From assembly GCA_028571685.1 (NCBI GenBank), contig CM053152.1, positions 23,134,001-23,198,000 of the forward strand: a stretch of DNA of 64,000 nt. The letters are read 5' to 3'. Shown here piece by piece: positions 55,524-64,000 of the stretch (positions are counted from its first letter, which is position 1; each line of letters begins with the position of its first letter). This stretch comes from Heterohyrax brucei. Lineage: Eukaryota > Chordata > Mammalia > Hyracoidea > Procaviidae. A program made the position numbers and the translations under genes. The notes under the pieces are model-generated. The model searched no databases. It was not told where the DNA came from and saw nothing but the letters and a program-made list of their open reading frames with translations.

Positions 55524-57453
55524 TATTTTTTCCAATTTTGTAGGTGGTCTTTTAACTCTTTCAATAAAGTCTTTGAATCAGCAAAAGTGTTTCATTCTTA
55601 GTAGTTCCCATTTATCTATTTTCTCTTCTGTTGATTATGCTTTGTCAGATTCTGAAGTCTTTCTAAGCTGTGTATTAGAACTTCCATTGTTGACCTATTT
55701 TTTCTTACATGATCTTTATAGTTTTATGTTTGCTAGTTAGGTCTTTGAACCATTTTGAGTTAGTTTTTGTGTAAGGTGTGAGATGTGAGTCTTGATTCAA
55801 TATTTTGCAGAAGAATATCCAATTTTGCCAATACCATTTGTTACAGAGACCGTTTTTTTCCAGTTTACAATCTTAGGGGCTTTGTTGAATATCAACTGTT
55901 AACAGGAGGATGGTGACACCACTGGGATCTCGACTCTGTTCCATTGGTCTATGTGTCTCTTTTTGTACTAGTACCAGCCTGTTTTGATTACTGTGGCAGT
56001 GTAATAGATTCTAAAGTCTGGTAATGTGAGGCCTACCACTGTGTTCCTCCACTACTGGTTTTCTTCTCTTTCCAAAGTTGGTGATTTGTTTCTCCATATC
56101 ACTGAAAAATGACATTGGAATTTGTACTGGGATTGCTTTGTATATGTAGACCACTTTGGGTAAAATAGCCATTTTCACAATGTTAAAGCTTCCTATCCAT
56201 GAGCGGGGTAGATTCCTCCATTTATGTAAATCTGTTTTGGTTTGTTGTAGTAAGGTCTTGTAGTTCTCTCTGTATAGGTCTCTTGTTTCTCTGGTTAGAT
56301 TTATTCCTAGGTATTTTATCTTCTTGGGGGCTATAGTAAATGGTATTGATTTGGTGATTTCTTCATTGATGATCTTGTTGTTGGTATAAAGGAATCCTAC
56401 TGATTTACTTATGTTTATCTTATATCCTGATACTTTGCTGAATTCTTCTATTAGTTGAAGTAGTTTACTTGTGGAGTCTTTAGGATTCTCTGCATATACA
56501 ATCATATCATCTGCAAATAGGAAAGATTTTCACTTCTTCTTTGCTGATGCAGATGCTCCTTATTTCTTTGTCTTGTCTAATTGGTCTGGCTAGAACCTCT
56601 AGTACAATGTTGAATAGAAGTGGTGAGAGCGGGCATCCTTGTCTAGTTCCTGTTCCCAAGGGGAATTCTTTCACTCTTTCTGTTCAGGATGACATACGCA
56701 TTTGGCTTTCTGTAGATGCCCCTTATTGCACTGAGGAACTCCCTCTATTTCTGTTTTGCTGAGAGTTTTTAGCGTGAATGGTTGTTGCACTTTGTCAAAT
56801 GTGTTTTCAGCATCAATTGACAAAGTCAGGTGATTTTTATCCTTTGTGCTATTTATGTGGTTAATCACATTAATTGTTTTTGTGATGTTGAACCAGTCTT
56901 ACATCCCTGGTGTGAATCACACTTGGCCATGATGAAATATTTGTCTGATACATTGTTGTATTTTATTAGCTAGGATTTTGTTGAAGATTTTTGCATCTAC
57001 ATTCATGAGTGATATTGGTCTGTAATTTTCTCTCTTTTTTTGTGGGATCTTTCCCTGGCTTTGGTATCAGAGTTATGCTAGCTTCATAGAATGAATTTGG
57101 TAGTATTTCATCCCTTTATATGCTGTGAAATATTCTCAGTAGTATTGGAGTTAACTCCTTTCTAAAAGTTTGGTAGAATTCTCTGATGAAGCCATCTTGG
57201 CCAGGAATTTTTTTGGTTGGTAGGTTTTTTTATTACTTTTTCAGTCTCTTCCTTTGTGATAGGCTTGTTAAGTTGTTCTACTTCTCCTTGTGATAATTTT
57301 GGGGGTAATATGAAAACACAAATTTGTCCATTTCCTCTAGGTTTTCAACTGTTAGAGTACAGTGTTCCATAGTATTCTGTTGTGATATTTTTTTATTTCA
57401 GTAAAGTCTGTTGTGACAGCTCCTATCTCATTTCTCATTTGGGTTGTTTCCTT

Positions 57454-57490
57454 GAGTTGGATCCGACTTGACGGCACTTGGCTTGGCTGG
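57454..57490 (+). repeat. SINE/RTE tail (~37 bp) inside L1 ORF2
   Basis: GAGTTGGATCCGACTTGACG followed by GCACTTGGCTTGGC is the AfroSINE/RTE 3' terminus without body. The L1 frame runs on either side. Confidence 0.75.
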
Positions 57491-58652
57491 CCTCTCCTGT
57501 TTTTCTTTTGTAAGCTTAGCCAATGATCTGTCAATTTTGTTGATCTTTTCAAAGAACCAGCTTTTGGTTTTGTTAATTTTTTTCATTTGTTCTTCTATTC
57601 TCTAATTCATTTAGTTCTGCTCTAATCTTTATTATCTGTTTTCTTCTGGTACCTGAGGGGTTCCTCTGTTTCTCTCTTTCTACTTGTTCAAGCTGTAGGG
57701 TTAATTCTTTGGTTTGGGTCCTTTCTTCACTTCAGATGTATGCATTTATGGAGATAAACTGACCTCTGAGCACTGCTTTTGCTGTAGCCCATAGTTCTGG
57801 TAAGATGTGTTTTCATTCCCATTTGATTATGTAAATTTCTTTATTTCATCCTTGATTTCTTCTATAACCCATGGCTTTTTGAGCAAGGTGTTGTTCAGTT
57901 TCCATGAGTTCCAATTTCTTCCTATGCTTTTTCTGCTATTCATGTCAACTTTTATGGCTTTATGGTCTGAGAAGATGCTTTGCAGTAATTCAATGGTTTG
58001 GATTTTGTTGAGACTTGCTTATGTGCTAACACATGGTCTATTCTGGAAAATGTTTCACGTGCACTGGAGAAGAAAGTGTACTTATCTACTTATGGGTAAA
58101 AGCTTCTGAATGTGTCAGTGAGGTCAAGTTGTTTAATTGTCACAGTAAGATCTTCTGCACCTTTACTGAGCTTTTTTTCTAGATGATCTGTCCATTACTG
58201 AACATGGAGTGTTGAAGCCTCCAGTTATTACTGTGGAGTAATCTATCTAATTTTTCAACGTGATCAGTGTTTGTTCAATGTATTTAAATACATTGGTATT
58301 GGGTACATAAATACTTAATATTGTTATGTCCTGCTTATGTATTGAATCTTTCAGCCATAAATAGTGACCATCGTTGTCCACAATGGTGGATTTTACATTA
58401 AAGTCTATTTTATTTGAGATTAGTATTGCCACTCCTGCTCTTCTTTGTATGTCATTGGCTTCGTATGTATTTTTTCATCCTTTAATTTTCAGTTTGTTCA
58501 TAGCTTTGAGTCTAAGGTGTGTTTCTTGTAAGCAACATATAGACAGGTGGTATCTTTTGTTTTAGGATGTCACTCGCTGTCTCTTTATTGGAGCGTTCAG
58601 TCCATTTACATTCAGTGTAATTATTGATAGGCATGTGTTTAGTGCTGTCATT

Positions 58653-59130
58653 TTGATGCTTTTATTTTTGTGTTGTTGATATTTTCTATGTTGCTGTTAA
58701 TATTCTGTTCTGGGTAATTCGTCTTTATGGGTTGACTTTTCATCTTTTTTAGTGTTGGTTTTGTGCTTGTTGAGACTCCCGTATTATGTGTCTTCTTTTG
58801 ATATGTTGCATTATTAGTTTGCTTTGTGGCTACTTCCCCCTTATTATTCTAAGTTTAAACCAGATTTTAACTTTGTGGCTACTTCCCCCTTATTATTCTA
58901 AGTTTAAACCAGATTTTAACTTCTACATATGTTTTTAAATTCTTCTCCATCTGAAAGGGCTATAACTACAGTAATGTATCCTCCTTTTTAGTGTGATGGT
59001 GTGATAGTTTTCATGATATGATCACTGGTTCCCCTCTTTTAATATTGTAGTTTTGTTTGAGCTTTGTGATTTCCGTGAGTAGGATTCTGGATGTTGGGTC
59101 CTGCATTGCCTCCTTTAGTATACACTTAAT
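58653..59130 (-). other. L1 inter-ORF spacer with 49-bp tandem duplication
   Basis: Two identical 49-base copies at 58823-58871 and 58872-58920 (each starts TTTGTGGCTACTTCCCCCTT). No other structure seen. Confidence 0.88.
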
Positions 59131-60029
59131 GTTTTTGGTTTTCTAAGCAAGGAGCTTCTTTCTGTATTTCTTGTCATTTGGATTTGGTTTTTACAAATTT
59201 GCTAAGCTTCTGTTTATTTGCAAATGTCTTAATTTCATCTTCATATTTGAGAGACAATTTTGCAGGACATACAATTCTTGGTTGGAAGTTTTTCTCCTTC
59301 AAGGCTTTGAATATGTCATCCCACTGCCTCCTTGCCAATATCATTTCTTCTGAGAAGCCAGAGAAAAGCCTATAGTGCTTCCCTCTGAATGTAGGCTTTG
59401 CTTTAAACATCATCTACTTTAAAAGCGTTTCTTTATGTTTCATTTTATTAAGCTTGTATAATATGTCTTGGTGTCTTTCTTTTGGTGTCTGGTTTTCATG
59501 GTGTTCAAATGCATTTTGGAAATCTGTGTTCTCTTTCATAATTTCAGGGCAGTTTTCTGTCAGAAACTCTATGACAATACTCCGTATTTTCATCTATCCC
59601 TCCTTGTTCAGGAACTCCAGTTATTCATAGATTTTTCCTCTTAATAGAATCCCACATGTTTCTTAATGTTTCTTCATTTTTCTTATTTCTTTTTTCTGAT
59701 TTCTCCTCGTAAATACTGGTGTCAGTTGCTCTGTCCTCAAGCTCACTAACTCTAGCTTCCAATTCATCAATTCTGCTCTTTTGGCTTTGGATTGAATTGT
59801 CTAGTTCTGTAATTTTATTATTGATCTGCTGGATTTCAGATTGTTGATATTCTATCAATTCAAATAGCTTGCTTAATTTTTCATTTTGTTCTGCTACATT
59901 TTGTTTAATCTCTGGAAGGGCTCTCTGCATAATTCTTTTGTACTTGATGTCTTTTGTACTTAATTTCCAAAAGGCTTCTTCACGTGGGAAGTTTTTTGAT
60001 TCTTTGTTTTGGGAGTTTTCCAGTACCAT
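59130..60029 (-). pseudogene. L1 ORF1 remnant (nucleic-acid-binding protein)
   Basis: The N-terminal half on - (59625-60029) begins MVLENSQNKESKNFPREEAF and has a long heptad coiled coil (EQNEKLSKLFELIEYQQSE, then QQINNKITELDNSIQSQKS and LEARVSELEDRAT), as in the ORF1p trimer. The C-terminal part (59174-59413) reads FRGKHYRLFSGFSEEMILAR, then IFKALKEKNFQPRI and FANKQKLSKF, the RRM/CTD region. A frameshift lies between the halves. The start is taken as the first Met of the open part; ORF1 may begin a little upstream. Confidence 0.85.
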
Positions 60030-61155
60030 GGTGGACTGATTCTTTAAATGGTTAGCTATGGACTGTTGCCTTTGTGCTATCTAGAAGCTGTTTGGTTTGT
60101 CTGATATTTCCTCAGCAGGAGCTGAGGCATAGTTCTAAGAGGGGAGTTGGTTACCAGCCACCTCTATGTACTCTAGTGACTGGCCCAGGTGCAATGTCTG
60201 GGACAGCAGGCTGTGTCTCTCAGCTGGCAATGACAGCATCCTACTTTTGGAGTCAGTAGGAGGCTGTCAGCTGATACTATGATGCAGATCAGTGAAGGGT
60301 GGAGGAAATGCTGCAGGCCCCTCAGATGTCAGTTCTCCAGGTGATCTTATTTTAAAATGGTACTTTACTGCTAAGCAAGGAGTTGTCCAACAGCTGCTGA
60401 AATCAGTCAGGCTCTCAGGTGCGGTAGGCTCAGCCTTCCAGCTGACAATAAAAGCATCTCATAGGCCATCCCCAGATGCTATGACATGGTTCAAAGTATG
60501 GGTGGTTGTAGTCTTGCTGCCATCCTCTGCCAGGCCCTATCTGTAACTTTAGGGGCTCCATGGTTGTAAATATAGCTTTTCTGCTGAGGAAGCACTTTCC
60601 AGACAGGCCCTGCTTCTTGGTATGAATATTAGCCCCAGCTAAGGCCTCCAGGTCAGTGACTCTGCCTCCCAGCTGACCAAGATGGCATCCCACCTGAGGT
60701 GCACTTCCTGCTGTGGAACAGCAGAATCTGTGGTGCACCTCAGAAATGAGAGGGTGGAGGGACAGTGGTGCCCTTGGCCGACAACTGGCTCTCAATAGGT
60801 GGCTGTCCCACACACAGTCTGTCTTCTGCACTATATGCTGTTTACTTAAGCATGGCAGTTCGGCATATTAGCTGGCTCATGCCCAGTCCACACCTCAAGG
60901 ATAACAAAGAAGGCATCAGTACCTGCAGTCCTTCCAAATGGTGAGTCAGCAGAAGCAGGACTCAACATGTGCTGCCTCATGTTAGAGAGAGGTAGTTTCC
61001 CGTATACTGGCACCCAGGCTAATCTGACAACCCTATGCCAGATCCTAGAGCTCCCTGGATGTCCATGCTGCCCTGTTCAATTATCAGTCCAGGCCTTAGT
61101 TCTCAGAGGGAATTGAGGAGACGTGTCTATTCTACCATTTTGGTCGTGCGTCCCT
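60030..61155 (-). promoter_or_regulatory. L1 5' UTR with YY1-like site near its 5' end
   Basis: About 1.1 kb upstream of ORF1. On - the element starts AGGGACGCACGACCAAAATG, and a YY1-like AAAATGGT lies at 61134-61141, in the same place as AAGATGGC in human L1. The following GAATAGACACGTCTCC also parallels the human start. Confidence 0.65.
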
Positions 61156-61248
61156 ACATCCCCATATCCTGGTGGCCCTGAGTCTATCCTGTTGGAGTGG
61201 CAACTCTGACAGCCACAGTTACAGTTCTTCTGCCATCACAGGGAGTAC

Positions 61249-61876
61249 TTTTCATGGATTGAATTGTGTTCCCCCCAAAATATGGGTAGGAATTTGGCTG
61301 GAATAGGATTTTATGTCTGCCCTCCATTTTGTGATTTTCTTATGCTGTAAATCCTAATCTATGCCTGTGGTTAACAGAGTGGATTATGTTAGAGAGGATT
61401 AGGGTGGGACTGTCAATCCCTTACTAAGGTCCCTGCTTCCATTGTAGGTTTCCTGGAGTGTGGTTTGTACCACATTTTATCTTTCTAACCTACAAGGGAC
61501 AAAAGGAAAGGGAAGCAAGCAGAGAGTTGGGAACCTTGCACCATCAAGAAAGCAGCACCAGGAGTAGAGCACATCTGAAGTTCCTGTGCCAAGATGCTCC
61601 CTGACCAAAGACTGATGCTGCACAAGGGCTTCTCTCTAGAGCTGCCAGAGGGAAATTCCTTCCCCTGGAGTGACACCCTGACTGTGGACTTGTAATCTGT
61701 TGGTGATGCTACAGAAGGACTTTCCTCCAGAGCTGACAGAGGGAAAGTTCTTCCCCTGGAATGGAAACTCTGAATGCGGACTTATAATCTAGTGGACTGT
61801 GTAAGAACAAATGTTTTTTATTAAAACCAAACACTCTGAGGTACTTCTGCTAGAGCAGCACTAACTGACTAAAACA
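61249..61876 (+). repeat. MaLR-like solo LTR with 91-bp internal duplication
   Basis: Starts TTTCATGGATTGAATTGTGT, then CCATTTTGTGATTTTCTTAT and GGAAAGGGAAGCAAGCAGAG, ending CACTAACTGACTAAAACA. Two diverged copies of a 91-base unit lie at 61614-61704 and 61705-61795. The L1 TSD lies just left of the element. Confidence 0.85.
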
Positions 61877-62172
61877 GTGCTACACCTAGAGTAGATATTT
61901 GACAAACAGTACACACACAAACACAATGCACAGCTTTGATACAGTTGTCACTCCAAGATCCCAATGAGAAGAGGACAGTTGTAGGAGCTGAAAAGGACAG
62001 TTGTAGGAGCTGAAAACCTAAAAGTGGTGCCAGCCGACAGTCTTAATCACATCTCTCTTCCCTGTCCAACTTCATCATAAATGGTGGGCTAGGAGCCTCA
62101 AGTCCCCCAAGCACAGCTAGCACAAGACTGTGGTACCCAGCTGACTTTACTGAAGGATGAGGATAACACAGG
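61877..62172. other. Intergenic; 21-bp tandem repeat
   Basis: Contains AGGACAGTTGTAGGAGCTGAAA twice (about 61974-62016, shown in shortened form by GGACAGTTGTAGGAGCTGAA). Otherwise nothing recognised. Confidence 0.6.
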
Positions 62173-62414
62173 GGTTATTAGCTGCCTTAGAGTTGGTCCC
62201 GACTCATGGCTGTCCTATGCACAACAGAATGAAGTGCTGCCCAATCCTGTGCCCTGCCCATGATGGGTTGTGGGTTGCACCATTGTGATCCACAGGGTTT
62301 TTTTTTTCATTGGCTCATTTTCAGAAGTAGATCACCAGGCCTTTTCCGCTTAGTTTTCCTTAGTCTGGAAGTTCTACTGAAACCTGTTCGGCACCATAGC
62401 ATCATTCATTGGCT
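62173..62414 (-). repeat. RTE-derived non-autonomous element
   Basis: Antisense copy related to 7945-8206: GTTGGTCCCGACTCATGGCT, ACCATTGTGATCCACAGGGT, AAGTAGATCACCAGGCCTTT, CTTAGTCTGGAAGTTCTACT and GAAACCTGTTCGGCACCATA. Confidence 0.82.
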
Positions 62415-62713
62415 AAAAAATAACCCCCCTGGAGTGTTGACCACTTCCTCTCCTGAAGGAGTTCCTCACCTACATGTGGGTTCCTAGATCCCCTCTCCAC
62501 TCCTAATTTTTCCATGTTCCATGTTCATGACTCCCAGCCCCCATCTCTCTCCACTCCAAAGCTAAGAGAATTCAAAAGATGCTGCAGTCTCCCATTGGGG
62601 GGTATTAAAAATGTTCTAAAACTAGACAGTGGCAAACATCATGCCAGTCTGTGAATATACTGAAAACCACTGAATTATACCATCTAAATGTTTGATTTTT
62701 TTTTAAAACTGGT
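62415..62713. other. Intergenic, nothing recognised
   Basis: No repeat recognised; ends with a T-rich run. Confidence 0.45.
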
Positions 62714-62903
62714 TTACCAGGTGCCACTGTGTTGACTCTGACTCTTGGAAACCTGTGTCAAATCACCATCCACCTGGTTTTCAATGGCTTAGTATTTGTA
62801 AGTAGATCACCAGGCCTTTCTTTTGAGTTGTCCCTGGGTGGAATTGAACCTCCAACCTTTCAGTTAGCAGCTGAGTTTGTTAACCATTTGCATCACTCAG
62901 GAA
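62714..62903 (-). repeat. AfroSINE, second subfamily
   Basis: GTTGACTCTGACTCTTGGAA, AAGTAGATCACCAGGCCTTT, GGAATTGAACCTCCAACCTT and AACCATTTGCATCACTCAGG. Confidence 0.88.
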
Positions 62904-63021
62904 TTCTGGCTGAATCTTAGGCATGTGAATTACATTTCAATAAATCTGTTAAAACAAACTGAAAAACTCTGCACGGCTTCCTGTAGACTCAGGGCCTCCC
63001 TGAGAACTGGGGAAAAAAAAA

Positions 63022-63075
63022 AGTTAAACCCTGTTGCTGTAGAGTCTAATCACGACTCACAGCAACCCTATCAAA
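63022..63075 (-). repeat. AfroSINE tail fragment
   Basis: AAACCCTGTTGCTGTAGAGT and ACGACTCACAGCAACCCTAT. Confidence 0.8.
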
Positions 63076-64000
63076 GGGAGTATCTATTTGCCTTATATCC
63101 ACACTCAAGAAACAAGTCATCAGGGCCACTCCTTCCAGAATAGCATGACTCTGCCTCAGGGATGAAGACTAGCTTACCTCACCCTGCAGAGTTTGCCCAC
63201 AGCCCCTTGGCTATACTTCTCCTCAGCTACACCAACTCCAAGAGCCAAACTTGAGCTGCAGTAACAGGAGTGGCAGGCTTCCTCCAAGGGCAGTTGAGCT
63301 CCTCCATGTCTGTCTGTAACAGAGCAGCCAGCACCCAGCAGGCATTCAGCGTGCAGTTGGTGAACGGAGACTGGAGAAACAGAAATGAAGGAACAGTTGA
63401 AATTCCATGGCAGGGGAGGGAGAGTCTGAGCTCACAACTGGGGTTGTGTCTCCTAATTAGGGCTCTTTACAAGGAGCCACTCTGTTTAGCTTTGACTGTG
63501 ACTGTCACACAAATCTGCCGGCTCTAGTGTAGGGCTGCTGGATGCAGTCTCTGTATTTCCCAGCTTCCACACCGCTCCCTGAGGCTGTCACGGTGGCAGT
63601 GTGAAGACAAATGGGCACAAGGCCTTGCCTTCACCAGTCCTAAGGGCCTTTTCACAGGGAAAGTGAAAATAAATGACTCAAATGTTCTTTTGGCTCAGGC
63701 AATTGTGTAAATGAGATTTATCCCCCAGCTGCCACAGAAGGGAGTCTGGGGGGGTGGGGCGGCCATAGCTCCTTCAGACCACTCCCTGGTGGATCTAGAT
63801 AGAACTGAACAAAGGTTTATGTGCCACTATTTGTTTTACTAAAGGCAAACCACTGCCGGTCAGGCCACTGAAAACCAGCTTCCAGCTGGAGCAAGGAACC
63901 ACTCATTTCACCGCAGAGCACAGAATGTCTGCCGCTCAGAAATGTTTTCAGAACAGAGGGAGCCTTGTGCAAGCCCAGAATGAGCTCAGCCTTCCCACTG
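63076..64000. other. Repeat-free end of the window
   Basis: About 0.9 kb with no transposon I recognise apart from a possible weak MIR-like piece near 63330-63360. Holds GGAAAGTGAAAATAAATGAC (63658) then CTCAAATG, i.e. an AP-1-like TGACTCA at 63676. No exon recognised on either strand. Confidence 0.5.

Larger units (their letters stand above)
54801..58652 (-). pseudogene. L1 ORF2 remnant (endonuclease-reverse transcriptase)
   Basis: Length 3,852 bases, near the usual ~1,275-1,280 codons. The start ATG is at 58652-58650 (MTALNT, then ITLNVNGLNAPIKR, the endonuclease start). Other landmarks: AILISNKIDFNVKS and YVPNTNVFKYIEQ in the endonuclease (58247-58432); [12 protein letters not shown] in RT (usual SIDAEKAFDK); FADD at 56507-56518; then the thumb/connection region (56011-56505); and KLWYMYSMEHAMIKNN near the end, with the stop at 54801. 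Stops and frameshifts are many, including a TGA just before FADD. Reads as a normal ORF2 that has decayed. Confidence 0.88.
53462..61155 (-). mobile_element. Near full-length L1 LINE, dead, with 12-bp TSD
   Basis: About 7.7 kb. From right to left: 5' UTR (61155-60030), ORF1 remnant, spacer, ORF2 remnant, 3' UTR and poly-A (poly-T on + near 53464). ACATCCCCATAT flanks it at 53450-53461 and 61156-61167. Both ORFs carry stops and frameshifts. It carries an internal 49-base duplication, a short SINE-tail insertion and a partial duplication of its ORF2 end. Confidence 0.92.

Noticed and set aside
56541-58565. + strand open frames with hydrophobic peptides
   Set aside because: Antisense of L1 ORF2 (A-rich coding strand gives F/L/S-rich shadows).
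25513-64000. TMEM241 exons on the - strand
   Set aside because: Expected by human gene order, but no peptide I know from that protein was found.

Overview
The window looks like genomic DNA from an afrotherian mammal, most likely an elephant. The main reason is dense tRNA-derived AfroSINE copies (more than 25 on both strands) together with RTE/BovB-type LINE copies that share the SINE 3' tail, ERVL-MaLR-like LTRs and L1 copies. Nothing prokaryotic is present. Species was inferred from repeat families only.

The only functional protein gene I can support is the 3' half of CABLES1 (Cdk5 and Abl enzyme substrate 1) on the + strand. Six coding exons lie at 2923-3019, 4463-4619, 5650-5753, 20513-20619, 21893-22100 and 24034-24174. 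All have GT/AG borders and join in one frame into 270 codons ending in TAG, covering the C-terminal CDK/Abl-interacting region and the cyclin-box-like domain. A 3' UTR of about 1.3 kb ends near an ATTAAA signal at 25489. The earlier exons lie upstream of the window. The 14.8-kb intron at 5754-20512 holds SINEs, MIRs, two MaLR-like LTRs, old L1 pieces and a minisatellite.

From about 25.5 kb to the end there is no recognisable gene, only layered transposon insertions. At 36.2-41.4 kb a twin-primed (5'-inverted) RTE copy carries a nested LTR, which carries an L1 end, plus a SINE near the inversion junction. At 42.2-44.8 kb an older repeat was split by a 1.3-kb mariner, itself split by an L1 3' end. 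At 53.46-61.16 kb lies a near full-length but dead L1 on the - strand, framed by a 12-bp target-site duplication. The last 0.9 kb is largely repeat-free.

I found no undescribed genetic system. The most informative content is the record of retrotransposition mechanisms: inversion with microhomology, short target-site duplications, templated and tandem duplications, and tail sharing between SINE and RTE. Repeat family names are from memory of their consensus sequences and were not checked by search.
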